DNA of 30,584 bases from a virus. The notes beneath the pieces are model-generated. The model did not search any database. It was given only the letters and a program-made list of their open reading frames with translations, and was not told the origin of the DNA. Below are positions 13,130 to 22,100 of the stretch, piece by piece. The translations under genes and the position numbers were made by a program. How positions within the stretch are numbered: the first letter of the stretch is position 1; every line of letters starts with the position of its first letter. The DNA is taken from positions 1 through 30,584 of IMG/VR virus record IMGVR_UViG_3300025030_000332. The stretch is one strand, 5' to 3'.

Positions 13130-14653
13130 ATGTTTAAAATATTAAGGTCTCAATTTGCAGAGAAATTCATACGGTTAAAAGGTAAGCCCTTTTCACTGGA
13201 TAACTACCCTTGTCTGAGACGTCCTTACGATGAATGCGCAAGGGAGGTGCTGCTGAAGGCTGGCCGCCAGGTTGCAAAAAGCACGACGTTGTGTAACACA
13301 TTGGCCGCTGAAATGGGGTGTATTCCATATTTCCAGAGTCTTTATGTGTCGCCAACCCTTTTACAGACCAGGCGATTTTCCAACCAGAGATTCAACCCTA
13401 CGATAAAACATTCTCCCCTGATAAGGGAATACTTTGTTGATTCTTCCGTAACACAGAACGTGTTCGAGAAGTCATTTAAGAACGGCTCGTTTATCAACTT
13501 TTCCCATGCCTTTGAAGATGCAGATACAATCCGTGGCATCAGCGCCGACAGGGTATGTGTTGACGAGGTGCAGGATATTCTTTGGGAGACGATGCCCGTC
13601 GTTATCGAAACATTGCATGCGTCTAAATATAAATGGAAGATGTTTGCAGGCACGCCGAAGACGTTCGACAATACTATCGAGAACCTATGGAAACGATCCA
13701 CGCAGTGTGAATGGTGTGTGCGGTGTCCTGGATGCAGACACGTAAACATCCCGGGTATGGATAATATTGGCCGGCTTGGCTATATATGTTCAAAATGCGA
13801 AAAACTTTTAGATGTATCGACCGGTGAATGGGTTGCCCTGATAGCCGACGCTGCGAGAATTGGATTTAGAATACCGCAGATCATCATGCCTGATATAAAC
13901 TGGCAAGATCTGCTGGAAAAGATAGATGGTGGCGAGTACTCAGAAGGAAGGATACGAAACGAAATACTGGGAGAGCCTTTCGATATCGGCGTTAAGCCGA
14001 TTACCATGACGGAACTCATGGCATGTTGCAGGGATTACATTCCCACAGACACTAAGAAGTCCGAATATGGCATACCCCACATGTTTGGCGGCCTGGATTG
14101 GGCTATCACATCGGGCACTTCCGTGTTCACTGCCGGTGGAATGGATAGTAATAATAAATTCAAGACTGTTTATGCAAAGAAATACACCGGCATGGATCCG
14201 AGGGTGGTAATTGATGATGTGATAAGGCTGTGTGGCAAGTTAAATATAGAATATCTTGGGGCTGATAGAGGTGCGGGGCATACAAACAATTTACTTCTGA
14301 TGGACCGGCTTACATGGACAAAGGTAATGGAATTTGCCTATGTGCCTACCCAGAAAGAAGGGATGAAATGGGATGCAAAAAGCCAATGCTTCATTTTGGA
14401 CAGGACGTTTGCGTTAGACTCAACGCTTTACAAGCTCAAAAATCAGCGAACTGTTTTTCCCACATATGATAGTTTTGGAAAAACCTTCTTTCCGGACATT
14501 GTTGGTGTGTATACCGAATATAACGACTATCTCAAGAAGATTGAATATAAACACCCCCCGGAAATTCCGGATGACTTCTTCCATGCGCTAACATATATGC
14601 TACTGGCGCATCAGATCAATACGAAATATGCGGGGGGGAGGTATGGGGTGTGA
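13130..14653 (+). CDS. terL: Terminase large subunit
   Basis: The 507-residue protein has the packaging ATPase motifs: Walker A KAGRQVAKSTTL (residues 43-54), Walker B VCVDEVQD (142-149) and a GTPK coupling motif. A CxxC...CxxC zinc knuckle follows (CVRCPGCRHVN...YICSKCEKL). The nuclease half shows GGLDWA, GADRGAG and PDDFFHALTYML, with the acidic residues of the RNase H-like fold. It pumps DNA into the prohead through the portal and cuts the concatemer. The start ATG has only a weak ribosome site and sits about 3 bases from the predicted transcription start. No small terminase gene is recognised beside it. Confidence 0.93.
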   Translation: MFKILRSQFAEKFIRLKGKPFSLDNYPCLRRPYDECAREVLLKAGRQVAKSTTLCNTLAAEMGCIPYFQSLYVSPTLLQTRRFSNQRFNPTIKHSPLIREYFVDSSVTQNVFEKSFKNGSFINFSHAFEDADTIRGISADRVCVDEVQDILWETMPVVIETLHASKYKWKMFAGTPKTFDNTIENLWKRSTQCEWCVRCPGCRHVNIPGMDNIGRLGYICSKCEKLLDVSTGEWVALIADAARIGFRIPQIIMPDINWQDLLEKIDGGEYSEGRIRNEILGEPFDIGVKPITMTELMACCRDYIPTDTKKSEYGIPHMFGGLDWAITSGTSVFTAGGMDSNNKFKTVYAKKYTGMDPRVVIDDVIRLCGKLNIEYLGADRGAGHTNNLLLMDRLTWTKVMEFAYVPTQKEGMKWDAKSQCFILDRTFALDSTLYKLKNQRTVFPTYDSFGKTFFPDIVGVYTEYNDYLKKIEYKHPPEIPDDFFHALTYMLLAHQINTKYAGGRYGV

Positions 14654-14680
14654 TTTTTATCAAAAAACCGCCGTAATACT

Positions 14681-14738
14681 TCAGGCCGGGCAGTCCTGTC
14701 AGGCGTTAACCAGCGATAAGTTAGAGTTGGTAGCCTGA
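14681..14738. other. Short structured intergenic element between convergent genes
   Basis: The 118-base gap between TerL and the leftward 14772-15092 gene holds a closing pair TCAGGC/GCCTGA (14681-14686 with 14733-14738). Inside is a CCAGC/GTTGG stem (14710-14714 with 14726-14730). Nine C residues follow (14742-14750). No T-run is present. It may be a transcript-end structure; no known ribozyme core is visible. Confidence 0.3.
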
Positions 14739-14771
14739 GAACCCCCCCCCTGTCTTTAGTTATGGGCAGTG

Positions 14772-15092
14772 TCAATAATTACTATTTCTCGTCCTCATAA
14801 TCAATCTATCAATTTTCTGCCAAAATGTTAAGCCTTTTTTCTTTGTCGCCGCTTCTGTGGTTTTCGTTCCACCTGCCGCTTCTTTTATATTTCCAGGGAT
14901 CGTCTTTGCTGAACCATAGACATCACCGAATTGCGACAGACGATCCGACGCCTTGTTAATAGTAGTGCTTGAAACCGTCTTGTTGACTACATCGTCCACT
15001 ACCCCTGAAATAACAGGCTCGAAGCCTGAACCTGCAATGGTCGTATTTGCGATGCACAGTATTACAAGTATTGCGAGTATTGAGTATCTCAT
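14772..15092 (-). CDS. Small secreted hypothetical protein (106 aa)
   Basis: The N-terminus MRYSILAILVILCIANTTIAGSG is a good signal peptide with cleavage likely after TIA. The mature part is Ser/Thr/Ala-rich and ends basic (KIDRLIMRTRNSNY). The ATG overlaps the stop of the 50-residue gene as ATGA, with GGAGG 9 bases upstream. No family is recognised. A periplasmic or cell-envelope role fits the signal. Its leftward orientation inside the rightward block suggests separate regulation. Confidence 0.65.
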   Translation of the reverse strand: MRYSILAILVILCIANTTIAGSGFEPVISGVVDDVVNKTVSSTTINKASDRLSQFGDVYGSAKTIPGNIKEAAGGTKTTEAATKKKGLTFWQKIDRLIMRTRNSNY

Positions 15093-15241
15093 CTAGTTAC
15101 CCTCCTCCAAAAATGCAAATTCCCACAGGCAGGGGTTGTTAATTTACCAGCAACTGAATAAATCTTCCCACTGCCCAAATATTCGTATATTTTTGGATTA
15201 TTTATGCCACCTCTCTGTGCATCACATGCATCATATTCCAT
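15089..15241 (-). CDS. 50-residue Cys-containing hypothetical protein
   Basis: The start ATG (15241-15239) has AGAGGA 8-9 bases upstream and the frame ends at a TGA overlapping the next ATG. The product starts MEYDACDAQRGGINNPKIYEY and ends HFWRRVTR, with two cysteines. The frame stays open upstream for about 45 codons (reading ...DEYQYENKACCKLEDGTI before the ATG) but has no standard start codon there. The protein may therefore be longer, with a lost start or a frameshift near the GGGGG run at about 15301-15306. No family is recognised. Confidence 0.5.
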   Translation of the reverse strand: MEYDACDAQRGGINNPKIYEYLGSGKIYSVAGKLTTPACGNLHFWRRVTR

Positions 15242-15346
15242 GATCGTTCCGTCCTCTAATTTGCAACATGCTTTATTTTCATATTGGTATTCATCAGATA
15301 TCCCCCTTCTTGTAAAGTTAAAAACATAAGGATTGAACCTATTCTC

Positions 15347-15393
15347 TCTAGAAAGCCTATTGGCCTTTCTAGATTACCATATATATTATTACA
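15347..15393 (-). promoter_or_regulatory. Possible leftward promoter plus leader hairpin
   Basis: On the - strand TGTAATAAT (15393-15385) resembles an extended -10. Downstream, TCTAGAAAG (15347-15355) and CTTTCTAGA (15365-15373) form a 9-bp hairpin, before the small leftward genes at 15241. The 13-base string TATATTATTACAG recurs at 12502-12514 upstream of another small leftward gene. No -35 is visible. Beyond these elements and the rightward promoter at 15408, I see nothing else in the 15242-15487 gap. Confidence 0.35.
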
Positions 15394-15407
15394 GAATCCA
15401 GTCCGGG

Positions 15408-15435
15408 TTGACACTCCTACCAAATCGAATATATT
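15408..15435 (+). promoter_or_regulatory. Rightward promoter of shared phage type
   Basis: TTGACA (15408-15413), a 16-base spacer ending in TCGAA, then TATATT (15430-15435). This is the best match of the three shared promoters. It lies 52 bases before the ATG of 15488-16576, whose AGGAG ribosome site is 8 bases upstream. Confidence 0.8.
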
Positions 15436-15487
15436 TTACAAGAGGTTGTAACCGTTTCTGGCTAAATCCATTATAGGAGTTTTTTTT

Positions 15488-16576
15488 ATGATAGACATTC
15501 ACAATGACGATAATTTAGAGGTATTAAACAAGATCGCGGCGGAAGAACAATTGCCGGATTTTGTAAAACAGGCAGAGGCTTCCCTGTTGGCAAGCCCCTC
15601 CGAATTACCCAAAGAGGCTTTTGCCCTGGAATCGAAAAGATTATACCCGATGTTTGATAAGGCGAGCGCATGGTTATCATCCAGATATTTTACCAAATTC
15701 GCAAGAGAAATTCCAGAGCCTACAAGATACATGGTGGAAGGCAAGTTGAAAAAGGCATGCGTCCTCTTTGGAGTTGAATGGCCCAAAGAAGCGAAGAAGC
15801 CGGAGATGGCCAAGCTGGCCGAGTCGGATTACGCCATGGTGGAGAAATTTGAAGACAAGTCGGTTATGAAGTACCCGGTAAACACCAAAGAAAGCACGGA
15901 GCGCAGCATAGAACAGTTCGGCAGCGAGTGCGCCCTATATCCTCCAAAATGGAGACGGGCGGCGGCGGAAAAATTACTAAAAAAAGCCGGTGAATTCAAA
16001 ATCAACATCCACCCATCCAGTCCGGTGCATAAATATACATGCCACACAAAGTCGCCAGATACCATTAAGATGGCGATGAGCCTGCGTGCCAGATACACCA
16101 AGAGCCCTGAATTTTCAACACTCTACGGGGATTTGATTGAGAAATCCGCACGGGAACATCCGGATACGGTTGTAGATGTTATAGAGCTGCTGGATAAGTC
16201 GTCCGGTTTGTCAAGATACTGGGACAACGGCATACCCGATCCATATCTTTCTGTTTATAAAAAGGCAGAAGAGAAGAAAGAGGATATGGATAAGGATTTG
16301 AAAATAGAGGCGGTAAAAGGCAGATGTGAAGAAGACGAAGAGGATGACGAAACAGAAACTAAGCACGCCAGCCAGTCCATAACGCTCGCAGAAAGAAATG
16401 TTCCTCTGTCGCAGCTAACCCAAATGCCTTTGGAATGGTACGGGGACCTCCTGGGCGAGGACATAGCGAAGGAAATTGCAGACGGCAACGAGATCGACGA
16501 GGAGAAATTAAAGATTATTCTGACTTCGCTTCCGAGGCCGAGTCAGTTATTGATTGTTAATAATTTACCAATATGA
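15488..16576 (+). CDS. Probable virion-associated protein, family not recognised (362 aa)
   Basis: AGGAG plus an eight-T spacer precedes the ATG. The protein is helical, with a repeated Lys/Glu-rich character: KKACVLFGVEWPKEAKKPEMAKLAESDYAMVEKFEDKSVMKYPVN, then ECALYPPKWRRAAAEKLLKKAGE. A highly acidic run (CEEDEEDDETETK, residues 280-292) precedes a C-terminal domain. No enzymatic motif or transmembrane helix is visible. Position between TerL and portal, and the next gene coupled by ATGA, suggest a head or packaging-associated role. That is inference from order. Confidence 0.65.
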   Translation: MIDIHNDDNLEVLNKIAAEEQLPDFVKQAEASLLASPSELPKEAFALESKRLYPMFDKASAWLSSRYFTKFAREIPEPTRYMVEGKLKKACVLFGVEWPKEAKKPEMAKLAESDYAMVEKFEDKSVMKYPVNTKESTERSIEQFGSECALYPPKWRRAAAEKLLKKAGEFKINIHPSSPVHKYTCHTKSPDTIKMAMSLRARYTKSPEFSTLYGDLIEKSAREHPDTVVDVIELLDKSSGLSRYWDNGIPDPYLSVYKKAEEKKEDMDKDLKIEAVKGRCEEDEEDDETETKHASQSITLAERNVPLSQLTQMPLEWYGDLLGEDIAKEIADGNEIDEEKLKIILTSLPRPSQLLIVNNLPI

Positions 16577-17142
16577 TGGATAAAAAAGACATCGTTGAAG
16601 CGCTCAACAAAAACCCGCACGTATACACCTGCTTACATCTCGTAGAAAAGCTATACGGCAAGGATTATCTGGAGTTCGAGCCGGAAACCTTTAAACAAGA
16701 CCTCGGCATTTCAGATGAAGTGCTAGGGAAAATTATGGCCGGCATCGTTCTTAAGACAACGTCACGGTTCTGGAATGATATTGTGCCGTTTGAGAAGATT
16801 GCCCTGGCGCTGAACGACCGGTCGGTGTCGTTTACTGAGTATCAAGAACTAAGCCCTGCCGAGATTGCATGGGCGGTGACAGAGGCGGGTTTTATAACAC
16901 ATCCCGAACCATTTGGCGATGACGTAAAGATTTACATCGCCAAGATACTCCACGACGAAGGTTATGATTTGGCACCATTTCCGCTCGGAGAAACGCAGGA
17001 ACAATTAAACAGCATAAACAAAACCCGCAGGGAGTATTTTCAGGATTCCAGCCTGAGTGATGAGAGGCAATTAGTTCAGCGAACAAAACATGATTCAGTG
17101 AATGATTATGTTATGTCCCAATTAACAGATATGCTATCTTGA
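16573..17142 (+). CDS. Hypothetical protein (189 aa) coupled to the preceding gene
   Basis: The ATG overlaps the upstream TGA, and a second in-frame ATG follows directly. There is no good ribosome site, so translation is probably by re-initiation. The sequence (MMDKKDIVEALNKNPHVYTCLHLVEKLYGKDYLEFEPETF, then VSFTEYQELSPAEIAWAVTEAGFI) is compact and helical. I have an impression of similar proteins in other large phages near the portal gene but cannot name a family. The C-terminus is polar. Confidence 0.65.
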   Translation: MMDKKDIVEALNKNPHVYTCLHLVEKLYGKDYLEFEPETFKQDLGISDEVLGKIMAGIVLKTTSRFWNDIVPFEKIALALNDRSVSFTEYQELSPAEIAWAVTEAGFITHPEPFGDDVKIYIAKILHDEGYDLAPFPLGETQEQLNSINKTRREYFQDSSLSDERQLVQRTKHDSVNDYVMSQLTDMLS

Positions 17143-17185
17143 TGTTTCAGTGGTACTATCTATTGTATTATCGTAGGAGATATCA

Positions 17186-17458
17186 GTGGTAGACTTAAGA
17201 AACAAAATGTTTGGTTTTGGAAACAAAGGGCCGAAACGCAAGATTTGCCCGGTAATACCTCCTACGGTTCGCATAAAGATGGTCGGCGAGGGCGATAAAA
17301 TGGCAACCATATCAGAAATAGCGCCTATTGTTTGTTTCGGGGAAGATTGCGAATTCTTTTGTGAAACGCATGAGATGTGCATGCACAAGTGCGAGCATCT
17401 GGAAATAGTGCATGGCTTTGGAGTGATAGAAGAAGACGACGAGGAGGAGGGTGGATAG
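17186..17458 (+). CDS. Small Cys-rich hypothetical protein, GTG start
   Basis: AGGAG lies 6 bases before GTG. The 90 residues begin MVDLRNKMFGFGNKGPKRK (basic) and end IEEDDEEEGG (acidic). Between them are five cysteines (VCFGEDCEFFCETHEMCMHKCEH), plus His ligands, suggesting a small metal-binding domain. It ends 3 bases before the portal start codon. Its function is unknown; the metal cluster might be structural. Confidence 0.65.
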   Translation: MVDLRNKMFGFGNKGPKRKICPVIPPTVRIKMVGEGDKMATISEIAPIVCFGEDCEFFCETHEMCMHKCEHLEIVHGFGVIEEDDEEEGG

Positions 17459-17461
17459 TCA

Positions 17462-19117
17462 TTGGATAATTCATTTCAATTTCTCACTGCCATGCATAGC
17501 CTACAGCAGCGCGCATTCTATCCATCGCCTTTCTTTGATGTGGCCAGATTGTACATGCCAAACAACGTCAAGGAAATGTTCAAGTGGTGCCGGTTTTATT
17601 TTTATACCCACCCGGTTGTTTCGCAGGTAATAACAAGACTCGCCGAATATCCTATCACCGATTTTGTCGTTGATACATCCGACAAAACGTTGAAAGAAAA
17701 ATATCTTGATATGTTCAGGGTTATGAAGATGAGGGCTTTTCTTGTTAAATTTGCCCTTGATTACTTCGTGTATGGAAATTGTTTTGCATCAATCCACTTC
17801 CCGTTCTCCCGGTTCCTTGTCTGTAAATTGTGCGGACAAAAAGTAAATATCAAAGACATGCAGTACAAGATTTACAATTACACGCCGAAGGGGGTTTGTA
17901 AAAAATGTTGCAGGGAAACCGAATTTGACATTCACGACGTGAGGCTGGAAAATACGGCAGGGATACGACTAAGGACGTGGAATCCGCTTAATATCGACAT
18001 AGAGTATAATGAAATCTCAGGGGAGAAGTATTATTACTATTTGGTTTCCGGAAGGGTAAGACGCGGCATTATGGCCGGCAGCCCTGTTTATTGGGAATCG
18101 ACTCCTATGTGGGTAATGGAGGCAATAAAAGAAAATAAGGTGGCAAGGTTTGCAGACGGGAAAATATTCCACTTTGCAAGGCCATCTGTCACTGACGAGA
18201 TGGATGAGTGGGGTAAGTCGATTATCCTTCCCGTCTTGAGGGAGATATTTCATTTCTACACGCTGCGCAAGGCACAAGAATCAATCTGTATAGACCGGAT
18301 AATTCCCCTGCGCTATTTATACCCGGAAACACAGGCGGGCAATATCGAACCTTTGTATACCAAGGCGGATCTCGGTGAATGGAAAGAGAGGATCGAAGAA
18401 GAGATGAAGAAGTGGAAGGCGGATCCGCTCTATATTTCAATCATGCCTTTCCCGGTCGGTTTGGGGACCATTGGTGGAGAGGCAAAGGCGCTCATGGTAT
18501 TTCCAGAAATGGAGGCCACTAATGATATGATCGAGAACGGGTTGGGAATGCCTTCGGGATTTATGAGGGGGCAAATAACGTACAGCGGCGGGAATGTTGT
18601 CCTCCGCATGATGGAAAACTCCTTCATTACCGATCGCGACCAGCGCGAGGAATTTCTGCAATGGGCGACGAACGAAATCGCTTCTTATCTTAAGACTGAT
18701 AAACCCACCGTTAAAATGAAAGATTTCAGAATGGCAGAGGAGATGGAAAAGAAACGTTTATTAGCAGACCTTAATGCCTCCGGGAAGTTGTCAGACGACA
18801 CGTACCTTTCGGAATTCGACCTATCAGCAAAGAAGGAGATGGGGAAGGTAATGCAGGAATCGGCTGACAAACAAGAGAAATATCTCGAAGTTAATGTCAG
18901 GCTAAGCGATACAATTCGTGGCTGGATCAACCAGATCAAGGAGATGGATGAGGAGCAGCGCAATATGGTTATGTCGAGGATGGCCCAGGAAATGCCGAAT
19001 GCATATAGCATGATAGCGCCGAAGATTATGCCTCCCGCTTCCAACAGAATACTCAATGATGCGACCGGGGAGAATCCCGTGATGCCGCCGGAGGCTGGCG
19101 GAGCATCTGCGAATTAA
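17462..19117 (+). CDS. Portal protein, probable
   Basis: The start is a TTG (17462-17464), with GGAGGG 10-11 bases upstream inside the previous gene. The 551-residue protein sits downstream of TerL and has the composition and layout of a phage portal. An N-terminal region (PVVSQVITRLAEYPITDFVVD) is followed by FALDYFVYGNCFASI and PLNIDIEYNEISGEKYYYYLV. A helical stem region (EMEATNDMIENGLGMPSGFMRGQITYSGGNVVLRMMENSFITDRDQREEFL) comes before a helical tail. An unusual CxxC...CxxC insertion (C121, C124, C146, C149) looks like a zinc ribbon. A ring of 12 such subunits would form the DNA entry channel. Confidence 0.72.
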   Translation: MDNSFQFLTAMHSLQQRAFYPSPFFDVARLYMPNNVKEMFKWCRFYFYTHPVVSQVITRLAEYPITDFVVDTSDKTLKEKYLDMFRVMKMRAFLVKFALDYFVYGNCFASIHFPFSRFLVCKLCGQKVNIKDMQYKIYNYTPKGVCKKCCRETEFDIHDVRLENTAGIRLRTWNPLNIDIEYNEISGEKYYYYLVSGRVRRGIMAGSPVYWESTPMWVMEAIKENKVARFADGKIFHFARPSVTDEMDEWGKSIILPVLREIFHFYTLRKAQESICIDRIIPLRYLYPETQAGNIEPLYTKADLGEWKERIEEEMKKWKADPLYISIMPFPVGLGTIGGEAKALMVFPEMEATNDMIENGLGMPSGFMRGQITYSGGNVVLRMMENSFITDRDQREEFLQWATNEIASYLKTDKPTVKMKDFRMAEEMEKKRLLADLNASGKLSDDTYLSEFDLSAKKEMGKVMQESADKQEKYLEVNVRLSDTIRGWINQIKEMDEEQRNMVMSRMAQEMPNAYSMIAPKIMPPASNRILNDATGENPVMPPEAGGASAN

Positions 19118-19149
19118 TGTAATAGAAAAGGAGGATTGGTATCGGTATT

Positions 19150-22100
19150 ATGCCTGATAATACAACCTGGGAAAGCATCAAAACTAATCTCGCAGACGGG
19201 TTGAGGCAAGTCTTCCCTATCATCGGTAAAGAACGAGACCTGCACCTCGAAGACATCGATATTAAAGACAATAAAGATGCCGGCGACTACGCCTCCCAAA
19301 AACAAGCCATCCTGAATAAGACTAATTGGACGGTACCTGTATACGGCAACCTGGTTCTAAAAGACAAGGAAGGGAAGGCGCTGGAGAAATCCAAGACACG
19401 TCTGCTATCTATCCCGAAGCTCACCAATAGAAACACCCTTATTTATAACGGAAACGAATACAGTATCGCAAACCAAATACGGCTCAAGCCCGGGGTATAC
19501 ACAAACACCGGCGACGACGGAGTAACGCGCTCACAGTTCAATGTGGGCAAGGGGGCCAATTTCTCCCTCTGGCAGGAACCAACTAAAGGCATTTTTTATA
19601 TCCAATTCAATCAGGCGTCCATCCCGTTGTACCCCATCCTGAAAGAGATTGGTGTGAGCGACGAAGATCTCGCCTCCCGATGGGGCAAGGAGGTACTGGA
19701 TAGCAATAAAAACATTAGCGATGTAAAATACAAAAATGCCGTAATAAAAGTCTACAACAAATTGACTTACAACAAAGACGAAGAAAAGGAAACGCCATAC
19801 GACACCGCTAGGTCGGAACTGAAGAATGTGCTGAGTGCGGCCACGCTCGACCCGCTTGTTACCAAGGCAACATTGAAAAAAGAATACAGCTCTGTCACGC
19901 CCGACGCAATAATGGACGCGTCGAGGAAGATTCTCAGGATAAACAGAGGCGAGGAGCAGCCCGATGACCGCGAATCTCTTATCTATAAATCTGTTCATGG
20001 CGCTGACGATTTTATACGCGAAAGCATCACAAAGGGTGCAAGGCCGGTATTGTGGAAAGTGAAAAACAGGCTCAACAGTATGTATGGAAAGCAGGACGGC
20101 GCTATTATAAAAAATGTGTTCGCGCCTGGCACGTTATCATCTCCCATTTACACAAATATCAACATTTCCCCACTAACCAGCGTTGCACAGGACGCCAATC
20201 CGCTTAAATTTATCGAGGCCTCTAATAGGGTTACAGCATTCGGCCCCGGTGGTATAGGGATCACGTTCGCAGTGCCGGAGGCGGTCAGGAATGTCCATCC
20301 TTCGCACATCGGATTTATCGATACCGTTAGGACGCAGGAGTCTGATAAGGCCGGAATAGATTTACAATTAGCAATAGGGACAAAAAAGACAGGCAACACC
20401 TTAACGATTAAATTACTTGACCGCGACGGGAAAAAAGTGCGCCAAACCCTGCAAGAGCTTCAAGGGAAAACGCTGGCATTGCCAGGACAACAGAACAACG
20501 GTAAGATCGAAGCCGTTAGGGACGGAAAGCTGGTTACCGTAAGCCCGTCGGATGTTGATTATACAATCTATGGCCCCAACAGGATGTTCTCCGACTCTAC
20601 TGTCCTTGTCCCGTTTTTGAGCAATAACGCCGGGGCGCGTGCCAACCTCGGGGGAAAGATGGGCGCACAGGCGCTTCCCTTAAAATACCGGGAAAAGCCC
20701 CTGGTGCAAACGGCAGCCAACAAAGAAGGGCTGACCAACGAGGCTATTATCGGGCGTAAAATATCGGCGCAGAGTCCGGTTGACGGCAGGATAACCAGGG
20801 TAACCGATAGTGAAATTGAGATTGCCGACGGTTCCGGCAAGAAGCATAGCGTTAGTCTCTATGATAACTACATTGTAGGGAATAAGACATACCTTAATCA
20901 CGAGCCGGTGGTAAAAGAAGGAGATTCTGTAAAGGCCGGGCAACTCCTGGCTGACAGCAATTATAGTAAAGATGGCATCCTTGCTATGGGTACGAATCTA
21001 AGGACAATCTATGTCCCATACAAGGGGTTGAGTGTTAGCGGGGATACTATGGTTCTATGGGTGGGCGAAGATGGTATTGGACACTTTACTTCTATACGTG
21101 AAGTCCCTCCCGTGAAAGGTATAAGGGCAAACGCTTTAAAAACAGAGGATCTCGTAGTCAAACTACATGACATACATTCTTTTATTGGGCACTACGCCGA
21201 TGAGGAGATGGTGGAAGTGCTTACGATGGACGGTACTGCTGTTAAGGCTACCAAATCGCATAGCTTCATTTCCATCGACGATGACGGTGTGCTGCACGAA
21301 ATTGCTCCAGGAGATATGATTGCAGGTAAAACCCTCCTGCCAGTGGCCCGACCGCAACTGCCTTTAAGGGATTCGGTACAAACAATCACATTGAAGACTT
21401 GGACGAAAAACGGCAGAGAAATATCACTGCCGGTATCCGAAGATGTTGGATTTTTGTTTGGGATGTATGTGTCGGAAGGAAGTGTTCTGGGCGGGAAAAA
21501 ACCAAAAGGAATATGTATTGCTGTAACCGAGGAAGAATTATTAACCAAGGTCGTACAAATATTAGATTCCTTGAGTATTCCATCTGCATATTACAAACGT
21601 GTACGTGAAGATGGGGCTGTTAGTGGCGCCCTGCATTTCCACAGCGCCTCCCTTACCAGATTTATAGTTGAGAATTGTGGGCGTGGCGCAGCAAAGAAAA
21701 GAATCCCCCAGATTTTATGGAGTTCGAATCCCGCATTTGTTAATGGCTTTATCTCCGGATACTGGAGTGGTGACGGGACCGTTGGGAAGCTCGTGGCGGC
21801 AACAACAGTATCTAAAGAACTAGCAGAGGGTATTTGTTTCCTCCTGGCCTCTATTGGAGTTAGGGCTACGTATCGTACTTACAAGTCACTGGGGATAGGG
21901 TTCCGGCGCCGGCCAAAGGCGCCAATGAAGGATCAACATCTTATATCGGTTTTTTCCCACAGCCTGTCAATGTTTCCCGATATCTTTCTTAGTCGAAAGA
22001 ACGAGGCGCTGTTGGAGCTAAAGGCCAAATTCAGATCTTGCGGTAGGGATAGGGTTCCGGTGCCGGCCAAAGACAAGAAAGCTGTTGTGGCAGCGCTAGG

